The notes beneath the pieces are model-generated. The model saw only the letters and a program-made list of their open reading frames with translations, searched no databases and was not told the DNA's origin. Shown here piece after piece: positions 1-5,091 of a stretch of 5,091 nt of DNA; the stretch's first letter is position 1, and each line of letters begins with the position of its first letter. Source of the DNA: Bacteroidota bacterium (GTDB taxonomy: Bacteria > Bacteroidota > UBA10030 > UBA6906); assembly GCA_016844425.1 (NCBI GenBank), contig JAERML010000265.1, forward strand, positions 1 through 5,091. The letters run 5' to 3'. The position numbers and the translations under genes were made by a program.

Positions 1-1798
1 TGGCAAACTCCTCCGTCTGGAGGATGCCATCCCGGCTTCCTTCGCGGTAGACCGTGATGCCTTTCAGACCCGCCTTGTATGCCGTCATGTAGATATCCGC
101 AACCGTCTCGACACTGACATCCTCTGCGAGGTTGACGGTAGAGGAGATGCTACTGTCCACGTACTTCTGGATCACTCCCTGCATCTTTACACGGAAGTAT
201 GGGTCAATGTCATGCGCTGTGACAACATGTGCCGGCAGGTTCTCATCATCCCCGAACATCTTCTTGATGAGCGGGTGATAGACCTTGTACTCTGTGAACG
301 TATCCCCATCGTGGTTCTTCACCCGGCGGCGGTAACTCGTGCAGAAGATCGGCTCGATACCCGAGCTCGTCTGGGCAACGATGGAGCCCGTTCCCACGGG
401 TGGTACGGTAATCACCGTGCTGTTCCGGATGCCGTGCTTTTTGATTTCGTCCTGGATTTCCTTCGGCAGGCTCTGCACGAACTTGCTCTTGGAGTAGCCT
501 TCCCAATTGAAGAGAGGGAATGCACCCTTCTCTTTGGCAATTTCCACCGAAGTCTTGTACGACTCGTCCCGGATAACGCGCATCATCTTCTCTGTCTCGT
601 CCAGCGCTTCCTGGGTATCGTACTTGATCTTCATCAGCAACATCGCGTCTGCCAGGCCGGTAATGCCAAGCCCAATGCGCCGGTCGGAGGCCACGGCCTT
701 CTTGATTTTTTCCAGGGCGTGGCTGTCCATGTTATAGTCGATGATGTTGTCCATGAACCGGGTTGCCACGCGCGTTACTTCCGCCAACTCCTCATAGTTG
801 AAGCGTCCCTCTTCATCCACGAACTTGCAGAGGTTGATATTGCCGAGGTTGCAAGCGGTGTAGGACGCAAGCGGCTGCTCACCGCAAGGGTTGGTGCTCG
901 TCAAGGGGTTGGCGTACTCGACGTTGTGGTAATCCTTCATCGTATCCCAGAAGATAATCCCCGGTTCCGCGGAGGCGTGCGCGTTCTTGATGATCTTGAA
1001 CCAGAGTTCCCGTGCCTTCACCTTCCGATATGTCTTTCCGCCCCAACGCAGCTCGAAATCCGTATCGTTCATGACGGCCTGCATGAACTCATGTGTAATC
1101 AGAACGCTGATGTTGGCGTGCTGCACCTTGATCCGGCGGGCGTCGTTCTTGATCGTAATGAACTTTTCCACATCCGGGTGGTCGACACGGATGGTAAGCA
1201 TGAGTGCACCGCGGCGACCTGCTTGCGAAACAGTATTCGTGCTCTCGCTGAAGAGATTCATGAATGCAGTGGCGCCTGGCGAATGGTCGATTGTTGCGTT
1301 GACCGGAGCCCCTTTAGGACGGAGCGTGGACAGGTCGGTGCCAACACCCCCGCCAGTCCGGTACACCATGGCCGATTCGGCAATGCAACGATAAATCCCC
1401 TCAAGACTGTCTTCCTCGATAGGAATGACATAGCAGTTGGAGAGCGTGGGACGGCGCTTTGCTTCTTCGCGGCCGGCGCCATGCATCACGCGACCACCGG
1501 GGACGAACTTGAAATCGAACAGCAATCCGAGGAACTGATTGTACCAATACTCCTTGTCCGTTTCCACGGAGGCCAGAGCCTTGGCGATGCGGTTCCAGAG
1601 ATGCATTGGCCCCTGTTCATTCGGGGCGAGGTACTTCGAGCGGAGGACATCGGCTGCAAGATCGTTGTCACCATAATAGTCACGACAGTTCAGCGCAAGA
1701 TCCATAATGGCTTCGTTCATTGGTCCATGGTTCTTTGCCATGGCTCCGGCGGCCTTCTTCACGTCCAAAGAAGCGGGGGTGGTCTCCTTTTGGGCCAT
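1..1798 (-). CDS. nrdJ: AdoCbl-dependent (class II) ribonucleotide reductase, N-terminal 599 residues, 3' end outside window
   Basis: This enzyme reduces ribonucleotides to deoxyribonucleotides in the cytoplasm, using adenosylcobalamin to make a thiyl radical; it needs no oxygen. The minus-strand frame is open from ATG 1798 to the left edge. Visible motifs are NCYVIP (redox Cys122), a GGGVG loop near 149-153, NPCGE (Asn303, radical Cys305, Glu307), TACNLG (redox Cys316, 11 residues after Cys305 as in Thermotoga NrdJ), GLGITGLADAM (376-386), SSGIEP (478-483) and STVNLAED (553-560). The order and the redox cysteines fit NrdJ. The start is supported by AAGGA (1811-1807) eight bases upstream; Met20 and Met27 are weaker alternatives. 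I see no ATP cone at the N terminus. The phosphate-loop region reads PPVGTGS rather than the more usual PTGTIS. The rest of the barrel and any C-terminal cysteine pair lie beyond the window. Frame and motifs are seen directly; the class assignment rests on family knowledge. Confidence 0.96.
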   Translation of the reverse strand, partial: MAQKETTPASLDVKKAAGAMAKNHGPMNEAIMDLALNCRDYYGDNDLAADVLRSKYLAPNEQGPMHLWNRIAKALASVETDKEYWYNQFLGLLFDFKFVPGGRVMHGAGREEAKRRPTLSNCYVIPIEEDSLEGIYRCIAESAMVYRTGGGVGTDLSTLRPKGAPVNATIDHSPGATAFMNLFSESTNTVSQAGRRGALMLTIRVDHPDVEKFITIKNDARRIKVQHANISVLITHEFMQAVMNDTDFELRWGGKTYRKVKARELWFKIIKNAHASAEPGIIFWDTMKDYHNVEYANPLTSTNPCGEQPLASYTACNLGNINLCKFVDEEGRFNYEELAEVTRVATRFMDNIIDYNMDSHALEKIKKAVASDRRIGLGITGLADAMLLMKIKYDTQEALDETEKMMRVIRDESYKTSVEIAKEKGAFPLFNWEGYSKSKFVQSLPKEIQDEIKKHGIRNSTVITVPPVGTGSIVAQTSSGIEPIFCTSYRRRVKNHDGDTFTEYKVYHPLIKKMFGDDENLPAHVVTAHDIDPYFRVKMQGVIQKYVDSSISSTVNLAEDVSVETVADIYMTAYKAGLKGITVYREGSRDGILQTEEFA

Positions 1799-1862
1799 AG
1801 AATGGTTCCTTATCGAATAGAGTTGATGGTTGTGGTGGAGGTAATCTTCTTAGAACGGTAAC

Positions 1863-1909
1863 CGGAGGTTCGTAGGTGGGGGAAAGGCCTGGGTTCTACG
1901 AAATCTCCG
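1863..1909 (-). promoter_or_regulatory. Long hairpin in the nrdJ 5' leader
   Basis: Read on the minus strand, CGGAG (1909-1905) pairs with CTCCG (1867-1863), and TTCGTAG (1902-1896) pairs with CTACGAA (1875-1869). The two helices are joined by a small internal loop (AT opposite C), giving 12 base pairs around a 20-base loop. It ends about 65 bases before the nrdJ start and is not followed by a T tract, so it is not a terminator. Its position suggests an mRNA leader structure or a protein-binding inverted repeat. The pairing is seen directly; a function is inference. Confidence 0.5.
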
Positions 1910-1931
1910 TCCAAATCTCTCAATCAATGTC

Positions 1932-1975
1932 AAAAAAAGCAAAAGCCCCACTCCAACGAGCTGAAGATGGGCTTT
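1932..1975 (-). terminator. Rho-independent terminator-like hairpin facing nrdJ
   Basis: On the minus strand, AAAGCCC (1975-1969) pairs perfectly with GGGCTTT (1948-1942), and the stem is followed by TTTGC and then seven Ts (1938-1932). A small inner CTC/GAG pairing may narrow the loop. The T tract lies only on the leftward side, so the element works for leftward transcripts. No minus-strand gene is visible upstream of it, so it either ends a small RNA or acts as an attenuator in the nrdJ leader. The structure is seen directly; the role is inferred. Confidence 0.6.
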
Positions 1976-1985
1976 CCGGGTTCCC

Positions 1986-2022
1986 TACCAGTATATTGTG
2001 AAGCAATTACTGAAGATAGTGC
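1986..2022 (-). promoter_or_regulatory. Candidate tandem NrdR boxes over a weak leftward promoter
   Basis: Two 16-base sites read GCACTATCTTCAGTAA (2022-2007) and TCACAATATACTGGTA (2001-1986). Each matches about 11 of 16 positions of the NrdR-box consensus as I recall it (acaCwAtATwTwGtgt). Their starts are 21 bp apart, about two helical turns, as expected for cooperative NrdR binding. They cover a possible promoter, TATCTT-17 bp-TATACT, whose -10 (1995-1990) is good but whose -35 is poor. NrdR is the usual repressor of ribonucleotide reductase genes, and nrdJ lies downstream. The match is moderate and the boxes are imperfect palindromes, so this is a suggestion. Confidence 0.33.
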
Positions 2023-2071
2023 CTGGATGAATCCTGACCGTACCCAATCTCATCACAACTCCTCTTCAAAG

Positions 2072-2092
2072 TGTAGTGCTTACGCACTGACA
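2072..2092 (-). repeat. Small hairpin with GTAA tetraloop
   Basis: On the minus strand AGTGC (2088-2084) pairs with GCACT (2079-2075) around GTAA, a GNRA-type tetraloop. Past one bulged base (2089), TGT and ACA add three more pairs. Such loops are common in structured RNAs, so this may be part of a leftward small RNA ending at the terminator near 1932. It lies upstream of the putative nrdJ promoter. A chance hairpin is quite possible. Confidence 0.3.
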
Positions 2093-2119
2093 ACGGGGGG
2101 TGAACTCTACAGTCACGAA

Positions 2120-2159
2120 CAACTTCGAGTTGACATCTCTTCCACTTAGCGAGTCAACT
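2120..2159. repeat. Overlapping inverted repeats, possible operator
   Basis: AGTTGAC (2128-2134) and GTCAACT (2153-2159) form a 7-bp perfect inverted repeat with an 18-base spacer. The left arm also pairs with CAACT (2120-2124) across a three-base loop, so the two pairings exclude each other. The site could bind a dimeric regulator or switch RNA folds, but nothing identifies a partner. Confidence 0.25.
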
Positions 2160-2347
2160 AAAATTGCCGGGTGAAAATATACTATGTTGGTGAAGCGAAG
2201 TCAAGTAGAAAATTTTCTGGAATCGTTTGGCTCCATGATGACAAGCAGTTAGGTGTGAAATTTTTTTTCTTGCGTGCACGCGTTTGCGCGCGAGGAACGA
2301 TGTCTCATCATTTACCACCTCTGGCATTGAGTTTCGGTGAGCTCGGA

Positions 2348-2376
2348 TTGACTTTTGCAGAAGGTGAGAGTATATT
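2348..2376 (+). promoter_or_regulatory. Sigma70-like promoter for the lipoprotein-protease operon
   Basis: TTGACT (2348-2353) and TATATT (2371-2376) are separated by exactly 17 bp, close to the general bacterial consensus. This predicts transcription start near 2383 and a leader of about 95 bases before the lipoprotein ATG at 2479. Many Bacteroidota use a different consensus (TTTG and TAnnTTTG), so if the host is a true Bacteroidetes member this match means less. The motifs are seen; their use is inferred. Confidence 0.55.
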
Positions 2377-2400
2377 CATCCAGCCAATCTGTTGGATGAA
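2375..2400. promoter_or_regulatory. 8-bp inverted repeat at the predicted start site, candidate operator
   Basis: TTCATCCA (2375-2382) and TGGATGAA (2393-2400) are perfect reverse complements with a 10-base spacer. The left arm touches the -10 element and the repeat straddles the predicted transcription start, a typical repressor position. The left arm would not be fully transcribed, so an RNA hairpin is less likely than a DNA operator. No regulator gene is visible in the window. Confidence 0.4.
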
Positions 2401-2478
2401 CATTACGTATGGAGATCCAGGGTTAACCGGGTGTACACTTACACTCGAACCATCACGATGACAAGGAGGGAGAGAACC

Positions 2479-2820
2479 ATGAAAACCATTGTTATGATTG
2501 TACTTACACTCGTCCTGTTTGCATGCGGTCCGGATAGGGTACTGCTGATGGAGACAAAATTCGATGCGCCATTGAGGCAAAAGATGACGGCCCTTGCTGA
2601 CAGGGAGGATCCTGAGAATCTTCTCGTCCTCGGGAAGTGTGCCGGAAAGATCGATGGAGTGATGAGGCAGGCGCTTGTGGATGCAGGAGCTGATGTACGG
2701 ACGATGCAGGGGGAGATTTTTACGGCGAGTGTCTCATCCGGGGATATTTACAGCGTGGCAGCTCTTGAGTTCGTGAGCCAATTGCAGTTGTCGCAAACAT
2801 CAAAACCGGTTACCAAATAG
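2479..2820 (+). CDS. Small lipoprotein with subtilase-propeptide-like domain
   Basis: The product has 113 residues. ATG 2479 is chosen because AAGGAGGG (2463-2470) lies just upstream and it opens a lipoprotein signal: MK, a hydrophobic stretch, then LFAC with the lipidated Cys at residue 16. An upstream TTG start (2392) would bury this signal. Residues 45-110 resemble the propeptide of the protease encoded next: residues 69-111 align without gaps to the protease segment following its residue 62 with about 16 of 43 identities, including shared RT, IF, YSVA and V...S...P positions. Propeptides of S8 proteases (I9-like fold) assist folding and inhibit the active site, and stand-alone relatives such as yeast Pbi2 and POIA1 act as inhibitors. 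I infer a membrane-anchored inhibitor or folding helper; a periplasmic or outer-membrane site is likely. It ends 28 bases before the protease start, implying one operon. Confidence 0.85.
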   Translation: MKTIVMIVLTLVLFACGPDRVLLMETKFDAPLRQKMTALADREDPENLLVLGKCAGKIDGVMRQALVDAGADVRTMQGEIFTASVSSGDIYSVAALEFVSQLQLSQTSKPVTK

Positions 2821-2848
2821 CGCTTCTCAACAACACTAAGGACATTTG

Positions 2849-2983
2849 ATGTACACGCTCTTCAGAAGCACACGTTTCCTGGTTCTTTCGGTGGCGGCTA
2901 TCCTGTTTTCAGTTGTTCTTGGAACAGGGGCCGAAACCGGCAACACAGGCAGGGTTCGATTTCTTGGGACCTCCGGTTCATGA
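2849..2983 (+). other. Signal-peptide segment of the protease, in a separate frame
   Basis: This 44-codon frame begins with MYTLFRSTRF, followed by a hydrophobic core to about residue 25 and a likely signal peptidase I site near GTGA. It ends at TGA 2981-2983, overlapping the ATG at 2980. The central protease frame has no signal of its own, so this segment is its detached N terminus. The central frame continues upstream as ISWDLRF before MMSRYE. Restoring one T in the GTTCG stretch (2954-2958) would give a continuous reading. Confidence 0.75.
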
Positions 2984-4482
2984 TGAGCCGCTATGAGGCA
3001 GTCATGAACGATGCGGGGAACTCCGCCATCAACCGGGCGGCATATAACGCCCTCTTCGACGGGAGCCTCCATTTCAAGCTTCAGGAGAACGAGGCACTCG
3101 GTCAACCGACGGCTCCGGTGTTTCTGAAGCTTCAGGACCCTTCCGCGACAATCGAATTGGAGCGGCTCGGCGTACGGATTCGCACTCGGGTGGAGGATAT
3201 CTTCGTTGCGGACGTTCCAATTATTTCCGTTTACTCCGTTGCCTCTCTTCCTTATGTCCACAGTATAACCATCTCTGGCCAATCAGCTCCCTTGCTGAAT
3301 CTGAGCAGGACGGAGGCAAGAGTGGATCAGGTGCATGCCGGGGGAGGCGGTTTGGACCGCGTCTACCGTGGATCGGGGGTAGTAGTTGGGGTTGTTGACA
3401 GCGGTATTGATTGGGCGCATCCTGATTTTTCAACGGCCACCAACAACACCCGAATTCAGTGGATCCTTGACTACGGAAATGCCGGTCAAAGCGGACAGCC
3501 AACGGAATGGACGAAAGCGCAGATCGATGCCGGTCAATGTACCGAGCTTGATGGCGAAGGGAGTGGCGGTCATGGCACCCATGTGACAGGTATTTCGGCT
3601 GGAGGAGGGAGGAGAAACACTGCATATGTTGGAATGGCGCCCGGATCCGATATCGTGTTTGTGAAGGGGATTCGTGACCCGAACAGCAACGGGGGATTCC
3701 AGGATGCCGATGTGATTGCGGGGGTCCAGTTCATATTCAACAAAGCGGCGGCACTCGGCAAACCAGCGGTCGCCAATCTCAGCCTGGGAGGGCAGTTCGG
3801 CCCCCACGATGGGACCAGCCTGTACGAGCAGGCGTTGAGCAAGATGGTGAAACCAGGAAATATCATTGTGGCGGCCGCGGGGAATGAGGGGGCGAGCCAG
3901 ATCCACAGCGGCTACACAGTGACTGGCACATCGATAACCAACGCGGACCAGACTTTCTGGTTTGCCACGAGTCCATCGCTATCAGCGGTGGACATGTGGT
4001 ATCCGGCTGCAGGAAATGCGTCTGTTGGCCTGATGGTGTATGATCCAGCGAATCCAAATCAGAGCTTGGCCGCGACAAACCCTGTCCCACTCGGCCAAAA
4101 GATCGAGAACCTTGTGCTCACGAACGGAACGACCAGCTACGGGCAGGTGACCGTGGACGCGACAACGCAGACTGACCCAAACAACGGAGCCCGCCGGGTC
4201 GTGTTCATAGTCAGCAGTGACAACGGAACCTATCCGATTGACAATTATCTCTGGTCAGTCTATACGATCGGGAATGGGACAGTCGATATGTGGGTGGTGA
4301 CAGGTGGGTTCTTCCCGACATTATCGGGCTTTCCTCCCAATTACCGGAGTGGCAACAACGACAAGTCCGTCGGCACACCCGGCACATCGAAGAAAGTGGT
4401 CTGTGTCGGGGCCTACGTCAGCAAGAACGCCTGGGTAGACGTCAACAACGTGCCGCAGGTTCAACCAGGTGCGCCGGTGATT

Positions 4483-4546
4483 GGCAACCTGTCATCCTTC
4501 AGTAGTCACGGCCCGGCAACCTGTCATCCTTCAGTAGTCACGGCCC
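4483..4546 (+). repeat. Exact 32-bp tandem duplication inside the protease gene
   Basis: Copy one (4483-4514) and copy two (4515-4546) are identical, beginning GGCAACCTGTCATCC and ending CACGGCCC; flanking bases do not extend the match. The unit encodes GNLSSFSSHGP, a conserved stretch before the catalytic Ser. Since 32 is not a multiple of three, it shifts the frame. One copy alone gives SSHGPSRDGRTKPDFVAPGE, an excellent subtilase sequence, so the duplication is clearly the derived state. Confidence 0.97.
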
Positions 4547-4940
4547 CTCACGCGACGGAAGAACCAAACCCGATTTCGTTGCGCCAGGTGAGGCAATCAT
4601 CTCGGCCCTCTCCTCGGGATACACGGCACCTCCGGAGGTTGTCCTTCAAGGAGGCGGTCTGCAGAAGCAGCAGGGGACAAGCCAGGCATCGCCCCACGTC
4701 GCGGGGATTGTCGCCCTGCTGCTTGAGAAGAACAAGTATCTGACGTATGAGAATGTCGTGAGTCTGCTCGGGACTACAGCAACCCCTGCAGGAACGCCCA
4801 ACACACATGGTGCGGGGAAGGTGAATGCGTTGAACGCACTCCTCGCGACGCCACCCGCCGTGGATTGCGTCACGCTTGCCAAGATGACGGGCTTCGACTG
4901 TGACGGGAACCGGGTACTTGCCTATGAGCTGCTGGAAGCC

Positions 4941-5091
4941 TACCCGAATCCGTTTAATCCAGCAACCACCATCGGCTTCCGTCTTGCGAATCCTGAACAG
5001 GTGACTCTCGCGGTCTACGACGTGCTCGGAAGACAAGTGCGGGTCCTGTCGAGTGATCTGCTTGGTGAAGGTTTGCACAATGTTGTGTGGG
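4941..5091 (+). other. C-terminal sorting tail (type IX-like) of the protease, partial
   Basis: In the frame set by the second repeat copy, the protein ends with YPNPFNPATTIGF (4941-4979), then VTLAVYDVLGRQV and more beta strands up to the window edge. This matches the PNPFNP-type C-terminal domain found on secreted proteins in FCB bacteria, where it directs export and surface attachment. It is preceded by two Cys residues (VDCVTLAK and FDCDGN). The end of the domain is outside the window. Confidence 0.85.

Larger units (their letters stand above)
1799..2478. other. 680-bp divergent intergenic region
   Basis: This gap separates the leftward nrdJ from the rightward lipoprotein-protease operon. 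Short open frames exist on both strands (for example plus 1967-2149, plus 2171-2461 and minus 2308-2580), but none has a good ribosome site or a recognisable protein, so I call none of them. The region holds candidate promoters in both directions, a leftward terminator-like hairpin, a second hairpin in the nrdJ leader and several small inverted repeats, listed separately. I found no tRNA and no cobalamin riboswitch B12 box. A small RNA transcribed leftward and ending at the 1932-1975 hairpin is possible but unproven. Confidence 0.8.
2849..5091 (+). pseudogene. Secreted S8 subtilisin-like serine protease, frame broken twice, 3' end outside window
   Basis: This would be a secreted endopeptidase. 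ATG 2849 follows AAGGA (2838-2842). Domains in order: signal peptide (2849 to about 2940), I9-like propeptide (about 3060-3310), catalytic domain, and YPNPFNP sorting tail. Counting from Met 2980, the catalytic residues are Asp140 (VVDSGID), His198 (GGHGTHVTG) and oxyanion Asn302 (AAAGNEG); the Ser lies in GTSQASPHVAG (AGC 4680-4682). About 200 beta-rich residues separate Asn302 from SSFSSHGP, resembling the jelly-roll insert of some subtilases. Three frames are needed: 2849 to about 2955, about 2957-4514, and 4515 to the edge. The first break fits loss of one base; the second is an exact 32-bp tandem duplication. As written, the central frame starts at 2980, lacks a signal peptide and stops at 4743 without the Ser. 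It may be a true pseudogene, a phase-variable gene or a sequence error. Confidence 0.88.

Noticed and set aside
212..1861. 549-codon open frame on the plus strand
   Set aside because: It lies antisense to nrdJ, which has all its catalytic motifs in the opposite strand. The plus-strand protein shows no recognisable domain; it is a codon-bias shadow.
1905..1933. Perfect TTGACA (1933-1928, minus strand) as the nrdJ -35 element
   Set aside because: No acceptable -10 lies 16-19 bp downstream (about ACGGAG), and the hexamer overlaps the terminator T tract.
1799..2170. Cobalamin riboswitch upstream of nrdJ
   Set aside because: Looked for because the enzyme uses B12, but I see no B12-box-like or GCCACTG core sequence.
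2024..2400. TGGATGAA repeated at 2024, 2393 and, inverted, at 2375
   Set aside because: The pair at 2375 and 2393 is a good palindrome, but the third copy is distant and could easily arise by chance.
2171..2461. 96-codon plus-strand frame upstream of the lipoprotein
   Set aside because: It starts with GTG without a good ribosome site, contains the operon promoter, and resembles no known protein.
2435..2512. ACTTACACTCG repeated before and inside the lipoprotein gene
   Set aside because: An 11-base match without wider similarity; one copy is within coding sequence and no function is suggested.
2308..2580. 90-codon minus-strand frame
   Set aside because: It overlaps the lipoprotein start and promoter antisense and has no convincing start signal or domain.
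4515..4743. C-terminal residues 513-587 of the central protease frame as a real protein tail
   Set aside because: They come from reading out of frame after the 32-bp duplication; the conserved GTSQASPHVAG block is in another frame.

Overview
The window looks like chromosomal DNA from a member of the FCB group (Bacteroidota, Chlorobiota, Ignavibacteriota or Kapaibacteriota-like lineages). The clues are a B12-dependent ribonucleotide reductase of the long bacterial type, and a secreted subtilase ending in a YPNPFNP sorting tail of the kind used by type IX secretion or related FCB export. The exact phylum cannot be fixed from these data. No transposase, CRISPR array, tRNA or rRNA is visible.

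Left part (1-1798, minus strand): the first 599 codons of nrdJ, the AdoCbl-dependent class II ribonucleotide reductase, running off the left edge. All three catalytic cysteines and the catalytic Asn and Glu are present. Its upstream DNA holds, in order of transcription, a possible NrdR box pair over a weak promoter (2022-1986), a terminator-like hairpin with a T tract (1975-1932) and a 12-bp hairpin (1909-1863). The layout suggests a regulated leader, but no known riboswitch was recognised.

Middle (1799-2478): 680 bp without a convincing gene. It holds these leader elements, several small inverted repeats, a T8 tract followed by an alternating GC stretch, and a clear sigma70-like promoter facing right (TTGACT-17 bp-TATATT).

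Right part (2479-5091, plus strand): a two-gene operon. The first gene encodes a 113-residue lipoprotein whose body resembles the propeptide of the second gene's product. The second encodes an S8 (subtilisin-like) protease with signal peptide, propeptide, catalytic domain and sorting tail. The protease frame is broken twice: near 2950-2962, just after the signal peptide, and at an exact 32-bp tandem duplication (4483-4546) ahead of the catalytic serine. Removing one repeat copy restores the frame through the serine and the sorting tail.

Most notable idea: the lipoprotein may be a membrane-anchored, stand-alone propeptide acting as inhibitor, folding helper or immunity factor for the co-encoded protease. 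The 32-bp duplication could be a reversible on/off switch, a decay lesion or an assembly artefact.
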